Origin: Suillus spraguei
Lineage: Eukaryota; Basidiomycota; Agaricomycetes; Boletales; Suillaceae
Direction of reading: 5' to 3'
Assembly (NCBI GenBank): GCA_016800925.1
Contig: JABCPU010000237.1
Location: 1 to 64,000, forward strand
DNA: 64,000 nt
The notes under the pieces were generated by a model that worked only from the letters and a program-made list of their open reading frames with translations, did no database searches and was not told the origin of the DNA. The translations under genes were made by a program, and so were the position numbers. This document shows positions 40,199 through 52,110 of the stretch, piece by piece (within the stretch, counting starts at the first letter, position 1; the number at the start of each line of letters is the position of its first letter).

Positions 40199-40619
40199 TT
40201 GCTAAATCAATACTTCTAGCTCTATTTGCTGATGATCCGATTGTAGGAACACCGAGCGTATAATTTTGTTCTATGTCCATCCTACACCTAACAGCGAGCT
40301 TGAATTACAAAATGTTGAAGTGAAATGACCCACAAACTGCGCGGCTTTAAATGCTACCGCTAGTTCGTCCACCGAGCGTATACCAAGGACTACGAGTCAG
40401 GTGATTCCATCAGAGACGTAGTTGCGCCCTTACATACCTGTTATACCAGTTCAAAGGCTCTTGAGCCCGAGTGACCATCAGTGCCGAGACGGCCATCTTG
40501 TGATTGCCTTAGCCGCCATTCATGTGAATCATCGCCCTGCAACGACTCCCCGTGATTCAGTATCGCACGTACGGGTACTGATTGAGTCTTACCCTCTGAT
40601 TCGAGTCTAACTTACTGAA
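40199..40619. other. Shared 3' flank of NLR copy 1
   Basis: Sequence after the NLR stop that recurs after copies 2 and 3 (for example TTGCTNAATCAATACTTCTAG, CCGCTAGTTCGTC and GTGACCATCAGTGCCGAGAC). No coding evidence. Probably UTRs of the two convergent genes. Confidence 0.5.
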
Positions 40620-42660
40620 TCCTGACAAGAGGAAGCCGTGAACGTCACGGTGCAAGTAGAGTCCAACTCACTGCTGCAGTGTTATCGGACGACATCACCC
40701 TCGAGTTGCTAGTAAGTCTTCGCCACACTTCAAGCAAAGAACGTAACCTGCAGTCCATGACCATCACTGCTATTACTATCATGGTTGTAGTTGCGGAGTG
40801 AACACTTCCGCAAGAACATGGCAAAACTTGAAGGCACTAGAAATCTGGTGCGTGCCACAATTGAGTGTATATGCTGTAGAGTAATGACAACACGATGTGG
40901 CGAGATGTTTGCTGCTCTAGTGTTCTTCCTTGCTCCTCAGGATGCTTTAAAATTTGTCCTGCAACAACATGGTTCTTTAATTCACACAACGCCGATTCCT
41001 AGCATCACTGTGCTGATACCAATTATCTCAAATCAAGTTCGACAGGTATTAAAAGTCCTCCAGCCTACGAAGTTCTCTTTTATGCTTCCCGCTAAAACAA
41101 ACTGATAGAAGATGCTAATACTCCCCAGTTTTGTCGTTGGTCCGACTCGCTCATAAACCCTCAAACTTGAAGGGTTGTTGACCCACGATCGCGCCAGTGC
41201 CGCATTTCTCGTTGTAATAGATGTTACTGACAGCATTGTATGGCTTGTTTGTCGCAGACAGGCATACTAGAATTTCGCAAGGTGGATACTCTGGGCAACG
41301 GATATATGCGCCCACAAGCTGTAAAATATCAACTAGGAAAGGACATGCGGGAATCTATAATACATTACAGCTCAGGGTTCTCTTGAGGCAGGACGCTGAT
41401 TATCTTTTCACAAGCGGCCAACAGCATATTTCAACACGTTACATCTATGAAATGACTCCTTCCGACTTGCGCAACAGCATCACGGTCCATCGAGATGCGC
41501 ATCGTCACAATTATTGCAGCACTATCCAAAAAAGCACCGTCGAGCATAGAGCCAAACTGTCTTTCGATCCGCGGGATGCTTCCTCCAGAGTCGCATTGTT
41601 GTCCATAGTCCCGTCGGCGCTAACAGTAGTTCCTGTAGGGTACAACAACTCTAGCGCCCGAATCAACTCTAGTGCGATGCACTCCCTGACACTAGCCACA
41701 TACTCGGAGTATGTGGTGTAATATTGAGTCTAACGTATTCAGCGCCTCGCCAAGAAGAGTCGAGAAATCCACACAAGCGTCGGGAACCAGTATCGGGATT
41801 GGAGACTTCGGCACCTTCTCGTTTCCTTTACGGCTTTTGACATCTTCTTAGCTGAGTTTGCGTCTAGAGGGTGTATGGCGCGTGCCTGTAATGGGAGAGT
41901 GAAGCTGCGTACAATGGGAATGAATAGGGTGTCAATGACGCGGGATACAGCAATACTGCTGGAATTGTTGATGCCTTGGTGGAAGAGGGCTGGAAAAGCG
42001 GCGTGCAAGACGTACACCAGGTATAGAGAGGCCATTGCAATTCTCAAGTCGTTGAGTTCTGATGGAACGGAAGATGTCGAAATATCTTGAAGGCCTCCGG
42101 ATTTACCGATGGTATCAATCGTACGTGTGATGGCACCTCGCAGGCTCGAGTTGCAGGGTGGACCACCACCTCTTTGTGAACTTACTGATTTGATAACATT
42201 TCGGAGGGAGGTGAATGCTGCAGTGAGGGATGGTGATGGTCGACCTGTTACATTGAGGCGCTCTACCCGAGTCATGAGTCGAGAAAAACGAGGCGGATAT
42301 ATGAGATTCACACCTTGCCGCTTTGCAGGCCAGCCATCGACCTGAAACTAAAGCTCCTGAGTTTTATCAGTTTTCTTCGGTTTCTTCCTTTGTGAAGCGG
42401 CGTCTGAGTTGTCTGGCATATCCATATCCTTGGTCGCGTTTTGCCACATACAAATAAGTTCTACAAAATGACAGTAAGACTTGCGGAGAGAATGCCACTC
42501 GAAGACTCAAATACACCTGCTTGGTCGTGTTCCCGCTTTTTTTCAAGGACTCGAGTCAACCGAGAGCGCATGATTCCTCCACTCATCCTCATCGTACATT
42601 GCTTGCCAATCGTCGGACAAAGAAAAATGGGATTGAAGGTCGAGGAGATAACCTGCGTAG
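40620..42660 (-). pseudogene. Convergent partner gene of unknown function, copy 1 (probably decayed)
   Basis: Minus-strand multi-exon gene present once per NLR unit. Blocks from 5' to 3': YDEDEWRNHALS (near 42560) followed by a frame loss; NATKDMDMPDNSDAASQRKK (about 42450-42360); the largest block 42311-41739 with RLMTRVERLNVTGRPSPSLT, MASLYLVYVLHAAFPALFHQ and SRVIDTLFIPIVRSFTLPLQ; IALELIRALELLYPTG (about 41690); AAIIVTMRISMDRDAVAQ (about 41510); SVTSITTRNAALARSWVN (41230 on); LLEVWRRLTSNS (about 40730). No known domain recognised. Predicted mainly helical with a charged N-terminal coiled-coil. Conservation of these frames between copies, across both synonymous and replaced sites, indicates it was a real gene. 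Confidence 0.5.
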
Positions 42661-43299
42661 CCGCGTTATAGAAGTCTGTGAAAGAGCCTCAGCAGAGGAC
42701 TTAGGATGGACTGGTCCTTCGGCTTGTGTTTCAAGGTGGTGATGGCCTAGTGAGGAGACAAATAATGAGCCACTTGACCACTAACTGTGGGAGATGTTGA
42801 CCGTACAGGATAGCAAGGCGGACTAAAATCTCGGGTGAGACTGGCACGTCTCTGCAACTCTAGCTGCCTTGTATTAAGAGAGGACGATTGGAAGATCACT
42901 GGATGCTTCGGATATTAAGGCTATGATGAGAAAAGGCTGGCGGCCCGAAACTGTAAATTCAAAATCGAGGGACAAGCGTTTTGAGATGCTTTCTGGGAGT
43001 TACATATAGCTCACGCACCTTTGCGGCCTTGAAGTCTTTGTCAAAAAGTTCAACCTTAAAAGTGGCAAACGATGACAAATTGAATCGACGTGAATTGGAC
43101 AATTGAATGTAAGTCTTGCTTGGAAGCTTGTCGGACATACATGATGGAGAACGTGTTACTTTGCTTCGACCGAGGACAGAAAAACGGGGTCATATCATCG
43201 CTTCATGAGGAATCCTTCGAAGGACGAAGTACTAATCAGTTGCTCAGTGATTTGGTTCATCGAAGTTACGTTGAAATAGTAACTTGGATTATTATTTAC
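42661..43299. other. Inter-unit spacer with WD40-gene relic
   Basis: No intact gene. Positions about 43130-43210 still resemble 34859-34950 of the truncated WD40 gene (GAGGACAGAAAAACG..., then GGTCATAT/GATCATCGCTTCAT...), on the same strand. This is the remains of blade 5. The rest is unassigned. Confidence 0.4.
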
Positions 43300-43730
43300 A
43301 TAGTCAGTGCATGCCTACTCTTTGAGTGAGCGGGTTCGGGTACGTCGACGACAGTCAATTCTGCATTTATATATTTCTTTAAACCTCTCTCGGTGAGCTT
43401 CATTGTGCTTGAACTCTTCACTGATATGAGCGTTGTATACAAATGTAGTTGCTTCACCTATCGTCTCAATTCCAAATTCCGCCTTGATTGCTTTCCAACG
43501 TTGTGCCATGTAGTGGATCAAGCTTGTTCCATATAGATGATGCATTTCCCTACATAGCACTTGCACAGCCCACGTTAATGCCCATTTAACTGATGATTAG
43601 CGCTGTTGTATCTATCCAAGTCCACGTTGCTACCTTGAGGCTCGTGATCCAGGGTATTCGGGACACATTAAATAGGTCTCCTTCTACTTCTCGCACCCAT
43701 TTCCCTTATCCCAATCTTTGACTGTTCGCA
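43300..43730. repeat. NLR upstream block, copy 2
   Basis: Direct copy of 35096-35556, ending at the NLR ATG. Contains the best-preserved version of the small minus-strand ORF (43566-43315). Confidence 0.7.
43315..43566 (-). CDS. Small ORF inside the NLR upstream block
   Basis: An 83-residue open frame including HYMAQRWKAIKAEFGIETI, ISEEFKHNEAHRERFKEIYK and a basic end (CRRRTRTRSLKE). The homologous part of copy 1 (about 35420-35100, minus) keeps AQRWKAI-like, FVYNAHISEEFK and FKEIYKCRI but has a stop and length changes. No family recognised. It may be an exon or relic of a gene captured in the duplicated unit, or a chance frame in a promoter. Confidence 0.3.
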   Translation of the reverse strand: MQVLCREMHHLYGTSLIHYMAQRWKAIKAEFGIETIGEATTFVYNAHISEEFKHNEAHRERFKEIYKCRIDCRRRTRTRSLKE

Positions 43731-46700
43731 ATGACCGAAGACCACAGGACGAAACCTCTTCCAGAGACCTCTAAGCTTCCTGGATCAAGAGAGGCAACTC
43801 CTGATGAGAACCCGGTACGTGCTCTCATGGGGTCGCTGTCGACGAGCGCCAATAACATCATCATTTGCCTCCGATGCATCCCTCATCCAGACTCAGCCCC
43901 GTAACAGATTCCGTCAGGCTCTGCAGAAATGTAAGAAGAATGTGATTAAAAAAGTCTCTGTACGTTGACGAATGCTGGGGAGCTACAATGTGGCTGATAT
44001 AATTGTGCAGAAACCCTTCAAGCGTTCCCGCCACCAAACCCCTACTGTCCAGAACGCCGATCATAAAGGTGGTTCATCGAATCAGAATGTTGAGGTAGGT
44101 GGTCATTATTTTGATCTTGAAATTGTCTGAGGTCCGCTAAGGATGTGTCGCGTCTGCATCCTTCCGATGACAACAAGGCTATCACATCTGAGAATCCCAG
44201 TGGCTGTGTAAACCAAGGAGCATCCAGAAAACCCACCCCGAAGGTATTTACGCCAAATGATCTAGTTCTTGTTTCTAACTCCTTGTGGTCATGCAGGCTC
44301 TCGTCACCCCTCCTAGTGTGGAAGAGATTCCTGATCCCCAACTAGTTAATGCTGGACTTCGTGATGCCCACGAGGGTGTGGAAAACATGAGACCGCTCGG
44401 GAAACATGCCACCTCTGTGGCATCCGCAGCGAATGACGGCCCAAAAGATCTCAATGCCGCAGACAATTTCCAGTCCACATATCTTCAACCACTCAAAATT
44501 TTTGACACTGTCGTTGAGAATCTTGCGAATGTATGGGCCACTTTTCTTGATTGGAAGCGACCTAATCAAGTTGCATAGGTACATCCTTACGCAAAGATGG
44601 TGCTGGGTGCGCTGTCTGCTGCATCCAAAGTACGTGTAGTTTTGCCCTCATGTTCAGCAGTTGCTGACTCCATGTAGATTATTCTCGCTCAAACAGAACG
44701 CGATAAATCGGTGCAATCTCTTCTCGAGAAATTAGGACTAGTTTACGATTTCATGTCACAAGACGACACTCTTGGTCGGATTTCATCCACGCGCACCATC
44801 GCTGGACGGATTGCCCAGCAGACTCTAGAGTGCGCGCATTTCATCAGGGACTACTCAGAGACGAAGAGCTTTTGTAAGTCGTCGAGCTGTTGCACTCCGC
44901 ATATTGTGAATCTTACACCATTATCTCAGGGAAGAGAGTTGGGAAGAATACTGTCTCAGAGACGGGTGATCTGATTACACGATACAACAAGGCTTTGGAC
45001 GACCTTATGCAACAATTTCGGGACCAAGCTATTCGCAACATAGCCGATCTCGTCCGGTTTACGAGTAAGGATATGGACGTGCTTCTGACTTTCTATCCAC
45101 TCATACCCCTTCAGGTGACGAACTAGGTGACGAACTGGATCTCAACGGCATCCTTTACGCAGCGGACGCGGGACTGAACATCGCGAAAGAATGCTTACCA
45201 GGGACGTGCACAGCCATTCTCTCCCAGATCACTGAATGGATCAAAGACAGTGGAGATGCCGCTGAGCGTGTGATGTGGCTATCTGGCCCTGCAGGCAAGG
45301 GAAAATCAGCCATCGCTCACACAATCGCTAAGTGGTTCGACGACTTGGGAGGGCTTGGTTCATGTTTCTGCTTCGACCGGGACTCTAAAACCGAGCGTCA
45401 TAAACAAGTCTTCTCCACCATCGCTTGCGATCTTGCTGACCGTGATCCGGGGATGAGACGAGCATTGGCGAATGCGGTCAAAAATTCAAAAGCGCTCAAG
45501 AACACTGGAGACATCATCCAGCAGTGGCGCAAGCTGTTCATGGAACCGCTAAAGGAGTTATCTAGGTCGAGTGCGGAGCCTGTGTTGATCTTGATTGAAG
45601 CACTAGACGAGAGCGGCGGAGTCGAGACACGGCGTAACCTTCTCCGGATACTTGCAGGTACACTGGAGGTCGAAGGCGTTCCCCACATCAGCGAACTCCC
45701 ATCCAATTTTCGAATTCTCGTCACCTCTCGCCCGCTTCGTGATATCGATGATGAATTTCGCAGTGCTCAACATATTCGACGGTTATCCATGGACGAAATT
45801 CCAGAAGCAGTCTCGAAGAGAGACATTTATACTTTTGTGTCTCACAAGCTGAAAAAGCTGCCTAATTTTGGGGACAAAGAGTTTGGAGACTTCGCCGACA
45901 AAGCTGGTGGACTATTCGAGTGGGCGCGTCTTGCATGCGACTACATCCAAAAAACCCCTCCTGGCTCAGACCCAATCGGATGTTTCAATGCTGTCGTGTC
46001 CCACAATCATGGAGGACAGGCAAACTTGTTGTATGGGATGTATCGGTTTATTTTAGGAGAAAACATACGGAAGGACATATACGCCACAGAAATCGACTAT
46101 CGGGAAGGGCTAACAAAATTCCATTCCGTGATGGGCCAAATACTTGGGTCAGCCGAACCTCTCCCTTTAGACGCCCTGAATGCCATGAGGAGCCATTTTC
46201 CAGACGAAAAGGAGCGTTACAAAGTGGAAGTCGTGGTAGCACATATGGGATCGCTGCTAAGCGGGACCACCAACTCATCTAGTCCCATCCGACCCCTTCA
46301 CGCGTCCTTCCGCGAATTCTTGACAGACAAATCATCCAGCGGAGACTTTTTCATAGAGATGTCGACCTCGCAACGCAATCTTGCTTTTGCGTCACTTCGA
46401 GTGATGGAACGCGACCTTCGCTTCAATATCTGTAATTTGAAGTCTTCATACCTCCCTAATAGCGAAGACGCTGGGCTGCCGGATCGAATCACAACATGCA
46501 TTTCCTCACACCTGTCCTATTCGTGTCGATTCTGGCCTACGCATGTCCGAGCCACAGACTTCGACACGGAGGTCGTAAAGGAAATAGAATCACTGTTCGG
46601 CAACGAGCGGCTACTGTTCTGGATTGAAGCCCTAGGTCTCTTGAAAGCACTCAGCAGCGCAGTTGCCGTGCTTCCACTCATTTCCCAGTGGCTGAAGGTG

Positions 46701-49179
46701 AGAACAGAGTCATCTGGTGGTGTCAGGCAAAGTGCTTACACGTGAACGCAGGGCCAATCGGACTATAAAAACCTGTTGTCCGCTGCAACGGATGTGCAGA
46801 GATTCGTCCAACTCTGTGGTGGGATGATTTTGCACAGCACGCCGCATCTGTATGTATCAGCGCTGCCGTTTTCGCCCATGAAGTCCACGATAGCTACAAG
46901 GTTTACTGCAAGGTTTCCAAACACTCTCCGTCTGATAAATGGACGTTTTGTGAACTGGACGGCTATTCAAACCGTGATCAGTGGGCACACTTCTTCGGTT
47001 TCGTCAGTCTCGTTCTCCCCTGATGGTACTCGCATCGTGTCGGGTTCATGCGATTCCACTGTCCGACTGTGGGACGCAGCAACGGGGCTGCCATTAGGTG
47101 AGCCCTTCCGAGGGCACACTGAATCGGTTTTCTCAGTCTCGTTCTCCCCCGATGGCACTCGTATCGTGTCTGGTTCACAGGATTCCACTGTCCGGTTGTG
47201 GGATGCAGCAACGGGGCTGCCATTGTGTGAGCCCTTCCAAGGGCACACTTCTTCGGTTTCGTCAGTCTCGTTCTCCCCCGATGGCACTCGCATCGTGTCT
47301 GGTTCTTCAGATTCCACTGTCCGGCTGTGGGATGCAGCGACGGGGCTGCCATTGGGTGAGCCCTTCCGAGGGCACACTGATTCGGTTTTCTCAGTCTCGT
47401 TCTCCCCCGATGGCACTCGCGTCGTGTCTGGTTCAGACGATTCCACTGTCCGGTTGTGGGATGCAGTGACAGGGCTACCATTGGGTGAGCCCTTCCGAGG
47501 GCACACTGATTTGGTTTCGTCAGTCTCGTTCTCCCCCGATGGCACTCGCATCGTGTCTGGTTCTTGGGATTGCACTGTCCGGGTGTGGGATGCAGCGACG
47601 GGGCTGCCATTGGGTGAGCCCTTCCGAGGGAATACTGATTCGGTTTTCTCAGTCTCGTTCTCCCCCCGATGGCACTCGCATCGTGTCTGGTTCTTGGGAT
47701 TGCACTGTCCGGCTGTGGGATGCAGTGACTAGCCTGCCATTGGGTGAGCCCTTCCGGGGGCACACTAATTCGGTTTCGTCAGTCTCGTTCTCCCCCGATG
47801 GCACTCGCATCGTGTCTGGTTCAAGGGATTCCACTGTCCGGCTGTGGGATGTAGGGACGGGGCTGCTATTGGATGAGCCCTTCCGAGGGCATACTGATTC
47901 TGTTTTGTCAATCTCGTTCTCCGCCGATGGCACTCGCATCGTGTCTGGTTCACAAGATTCCACTGTTCGACTGTGGGATGCAGCAGTGGGGCTGCCATTG
48001 GGTGAGCCCTTCCGAGGGCACACTGATTTGGTTTCGTCAGTCTCGTTCTCCCCCGATGGCACTTGCATCGTGTCTGGTTCTTTGGATTCCACTGTCCGGG
48101 TGTGGGATGCAGGGATGGGGCTGCCATTGGGCGAGCCCTTCCGAGGGCACACTTCTTCGGTTTCATCAGTCTCGTTCTCCCCTGATGGCACTCGCATCGT
48201 GTCTGGTTCTTTGGATTCCACTGTCCGGGTGTGGGATGCAAGGACAGGGCTGTCATTGGGTGAGCCCTTCCGAGGGCACACTTCTTCGGTTTCATCAGTC
48301 TCGTTCTCCCCTGATGGCACTCGCATCGTGTCTGGTTCTTCGGATTCCACTGTCCGACTGTGGGATGCAGCAACGGGGCTGCCATTGGGTGAGCCCTTCC
48401 GAGGGCACACTGATTCGGTTTGGTCAGTCTCGTTCTCCCCCGATGGCACTTGCATCGTGTCTGGTTCTTGGGATTCCACCGTCCGGCTGTGGGATGCAGG
48501 GACGGGGCTGCCATTAGGTGAGCCCTTCCGAGGGCACACTGAATCGGTCAGGTCAGTCTCATTCTCCCCCGATGGCACTCGCATCGTGTCTGGTTCAGAC
48601 GATTCCACTGTCCGGCTGTGGGATGCAGGGACGGGGCTGCCATTGGGCGAGCCCTTCCGAGGGCACACCCAAGGTGTTATGTCAGTCTCGTTCTCCCCTG
48701 ATGGCACTCGCATCGTGTCTGGTTCATACGATTCCACTGTCAGACTGTGGGATGTGACAATGGCGCAGCAATTCCAGGAGCACACTGAGACCCCATCCTT
48801 TTCATCCTCTTTTGATAAATCTCGTCCCACGTCTTGCAAACAGGATACTACCATGCCAACCAATACTTGCAATGATCATACCATTTGCTTCTCGTCAAGC
48901 TTGGAGCATGCATTGCACAACACTGCTGAGCTACTTGAGGGCACCTCTCCTCATCATCTTAATTCAGCCCGTGCCTCGCTGAATGATGGATGGATGTTAG
49001 GAGCCGATCGTCGGCTGCTTTTCTGGGTACCACCCGTTTCCCAACCACCATTTCACTCTCCTGGGACTATATTTGTGATACCCAATGGGCAAGAGATTGA
49101 TCTGAGTCGCATGGCTCATGGAGAAAACTGGTCGAGTTGTCGAGATGCGTGCGTTCCCAGCTTTTATCGTCCCTCATAG
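43731..49179 (+). CDS. NACHT-WD40 NLR-like STAND NTPase, copy 2 (most complete; one frameshift)
   Basis: NLR-like signalling ATPase of the fungal nonself-recognition type. Exons: 43731-43814, 43891-43959, 44011-44094, 44142-44243, 44297-44530, 44579-44629, 44678-44873, 44930-45064, about 45127-46697 and 46752-49179. About 1,650 residues if the frame is continuous. Order: basic N-terminal stretch; helical segment VHPYAKMVLGALSAASKIIL to DLMQQFRDQAIRNIADLVRF, resembling HeLo/MLKL or Goodbye-type inducer domains; NACHT with Walker A GPAGKGKSAIAHTIAKWF (about residue 370), Walker B LILIEALDESGG and NFRILVTSRPLRDI; winged-helix region ending PIRPLHASFREFL; 14 WD40 repeats; tail DGWMLGADRRLLFWVPP. 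The only lesion seen is an extra C in the C6 run at 47662-47667, inside repeat 6. It moves the rest of the array to another frame. Ligand unknown. Confidence 0.85.
46983..48762 (+). repeat. WD40 repeat array of NLR copy 2 (14 units of 129 nt)
   Basis: Fourteen tandem units of 43 codons starting at G-H-T, nearly identical at DNA level. Variable sites are the two residues after GHT, the residue after the following Val, and the residue in S-x-D-S. Enough blades for two seven-bladed propellers. Confidence 0.93.
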
Positions 49180-49589
49180 TTGCTCAATCAATACTTCTAG
49201 CTCTACTTGCAGATGATGCAATTGCAACAATACCGAGTGTACAGTTTGTTCTATATCCGTCCTACCCAGCATCAAGCTTGAATTACGATGTTTAGAAGTG
49301 AAATAACATGCAGGCCGGGTGACTTCCAATGCTACCGCTAGTTCGTCTGCTGAGCGTCAGGACTATGAATTAAGTAATTCAATCAGAGTCGTAGTTGTGC
49401 CCTTATACACCTGTTGTACTACTTGACAGTCAGAGCCCGAGTGACCATCAGTGCCGAGACGGCCATCCTCTGACAGCCTTAACCTTCTTTTTCATGGGAA
49501 GCATCACCCTGCAACGACTCCCTGTGATTCAGTATCGCACGCACGGATACTGATAAGTGCTACCCACCTCTGACTCGAGTCGGACTTAC
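49180..49589. other. Shared 3' flank of NLR copy 2
   Basis: Homologous to 40199-40619 and 61100-61560. Probably UTR space between the convergent genes. Confidence 0.5.
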
Positions 49590-52110
49590 AGAGTCCTGAC
49601 AAGAGGAGGCTGTGAATGTCATGGTGCAAGTAGTAGAATTCGACTCCCTATTGGACGACGTCCCCTTTGAATTGCTAGTAAGTCTCCGCCAGAGTTCAAG
49701 CAAAGAACGCAACATGGAGTCCCCGGTATTATCGTTGTTGCAATTCCGAGTGAACGCTTTCGCAAGACTCGGAGCATGACACAGCTTGAAGGTGCCAAAA
49801 TCTGCCATATTTGAACTTACCCCATGTAACGACAACATGATTGGGGCTTGAAAATTTTTTGTTGCTGTAGTGTTCTTTCTTGCTCCTCCGCTGTCCTGCA
49901 ACAACATGGCTCTTTAATCGACACAGTGTCAATTTTCAGCATCGTTGTTCTAATACCAATTATCTCAAATCAAGTTCGACAGCTAATCCCCAGTGCGAGT
50001 ACGAGCTCGGAATCCGAATTTTTTAGACCAGTTAACGGGGATGGTGATTTATGTTTATGTTGGGCGTTTGGTTGCCGTGGAATAAGTGCCCAAGAAACGT
50101 GCTTCTTGCGACTTTGTGCAGTAAACTGAAACCACGAAAAGTCAAGAAAAAACTCGAAGCAATACTAATGTCGTACATGAGAACAATCTGGTTGGACTCC
50201 ATCGAAAAAAAAAAACATTGGGGCACCTCACGGGAATTCTACCGTTTGCTGGGCCGGACGTCGTGTAGCATCATCCTAGAAAATATATTCGAATAAAATG
50301 AAAAGGTTTCATATAAATGTGCTACATCGAGCAAGGGCTTCTTGTCCTGGGAGGGTGAATTTGCTTAGAAAGTCGTGAAATGGACGAGTCTAGACTCAAC
50401 TTTGGAACTAGCAGAAAGTCGTTGTGGGGTGCTGGAGCAGCTTTCAGGAGAGCTCAACCGAGTGAGGCTTGACCAAGAGTCCAGCGGGAAATGAAGTAAT
50501 TACAAATTGAGGTTGATGGAGGCTGAATTACAAACGTTCAGACCACATCCTCCTTCACCGAAGCTACTTGGAGGCAGTACCCCATCACAGCTGGACAGAC
50601 GCACTAGAACTTTGCGAGGTGGCTACTCTGGGCAACGGATATCTGCATCCACAAGCTGTAAAATATCAACACAGGAAAGGACATGCGGAAATCTATAATA
50701 CATTACAGCTCAGGGTTCTTTTGAGGCAGGGCGCTGATTATCTTTTCACAAGCGGCCAACAGCATATTTCGACACGTTACATCCATGAAACGACACCTTC
50801 CAACTTGCGCAACAGCGTCATGGTCCATCGAGATGCACATCGTCACAATTATTGCAGCACCATCCAAAAAAGCACCGTCGAGCATATATCCAAGCCTGTA
50901 TTTCGATCCGCCTGTGCTCATGCAAGAGTTGAGTATCTGGCACAGTACCACGTTACATCTTTCCGTGCCAGAGCCTCGAGCCTATTCTTTCTACTGAGCA
51001 CAGTCCGTCTGTGAGGATACGACGCCTGCGATGATTCCGGACCACAGGACGCTTCCTCCAGAGTCACGTTGTTGTCCGTAGTCCGCTAACAGTAGTTCCT
51101 GTAGAGTATAACAACTCTAGCGCCCGAATCGACTCCAGTGCGATGCATTCTCTGATGCCAGCCACATACTCAGAGCATGGGTGTGATACGAGCCTAACGT
51201 ATTCAGCGCCTCGCCAAGAAGAGTCGAGAGGTCCACACAAGCGTCGGGAACCAGTATCGGGATTGGAGACTTCGGCACCTTCTCGTTTCCTTTAGGGCTT
51301 TTGACATCTTGTTGGCTGAGTTTGCGTCTAGAGGGTGTATGGCGCGTGCCTGGGATGGGAGAGTGAAGCTGCGTACAATGGGAATGAATAGGGTGTCAAT
51401 GACGCGGGATACAGCAATACTGCTGGAATTGTTGATGCCTTGGCGGAAGAGGGCTGGAAAAGCGTCGCGCAAGACGTATACCAGGTATGGGGAGGCCATT
51501 GCAATTCTCAAGTCGTTGAGTTCCGATGGAATGGAAGACGTCGAGATATTTTGGAGGCCTATGAATTTACCGATGGTATCAATCGTACGTGTGATGGCAA
51601 CTAGCGGGCGCGAGTTGGATGGTGGGCTGCCACCTCTTTGCGAACCTCCTCAGTTGATAACATTTGGAGGGAGGTGAATGCTGCGGTGAGGGATGGTGAT
51701 GATCGACCTGTTACATTGAGAGTTATTCCCAAGTTGTGAGTCAAGAAAACAGGAGATCGCACCTTCCTGCTTTGTAGGCCAGTCGTTGTCCTAAGGTTGA
51801 AGCTCCTGAGCTTTACTGGCTTTCTTCATTTGAGTAGCAGCGTCTGATCGCTGGCATACCCTTGGTTGCGTTTTGCCGCATACGAACGAGTTCTACAAAA
51901 TGTCAGTAAGGTATGCGGAGAGAATGGCATTCGAAGACTGAAACACACCTGCTTCAACGTCTCCCCACTTTTGTTCCAAGGACACGAGTTCTCTTTCGAG
52001 CGAGAGCGCATGATTCCTCCACGCATCCTCATCATATGTTGCCTGACTATGGTCGGACAAAGAAAGATGGGACTGAATGTCGAAGAGAAAACCTGCGTAG
52101 CCACGTTATA
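49590..52110 (-). pseudogene. Convergent partner gene of unknown function, copy 2 (best N-terminus, coding status unclear)
   Basis: Same gene as 42660-40620. Here the N-terminal block is readable: SDHSQATYDEDAWRNHALSL continuing into a heptad-like charged helix (ERELVSLEQKWGDVEA), then an intron (GTGTGT...TTGTAG, about 51946-51897) and ELVRMRQNATKGMP. Later blocks: ITRTIDTIGKFIGLQNISTS, MASPYLVYVLRDAFPALFRQ, SRVIDTLFIPIVRSFTLPSQ, AAIIVTMCISMDHDAVAQVG (about 50900) and LLELWRRLTSNS (about 49715). A stop after NEESQ (about 51833) and frame breaks near 51640-51760 suggest decay. Unresolved introns could also explain them. Function not recognised. Confidence 0.45.

Noticed and set aside
47649..48872. 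A 407-codon open frame on the minus strand across the NLR WD40 array, and similar frames antisense to copies 1 and 3
   Set aside because: It is the shadow of the 129-nt repeat. Because the unit length is a multiple of three, any open reverse frame persists through all units.
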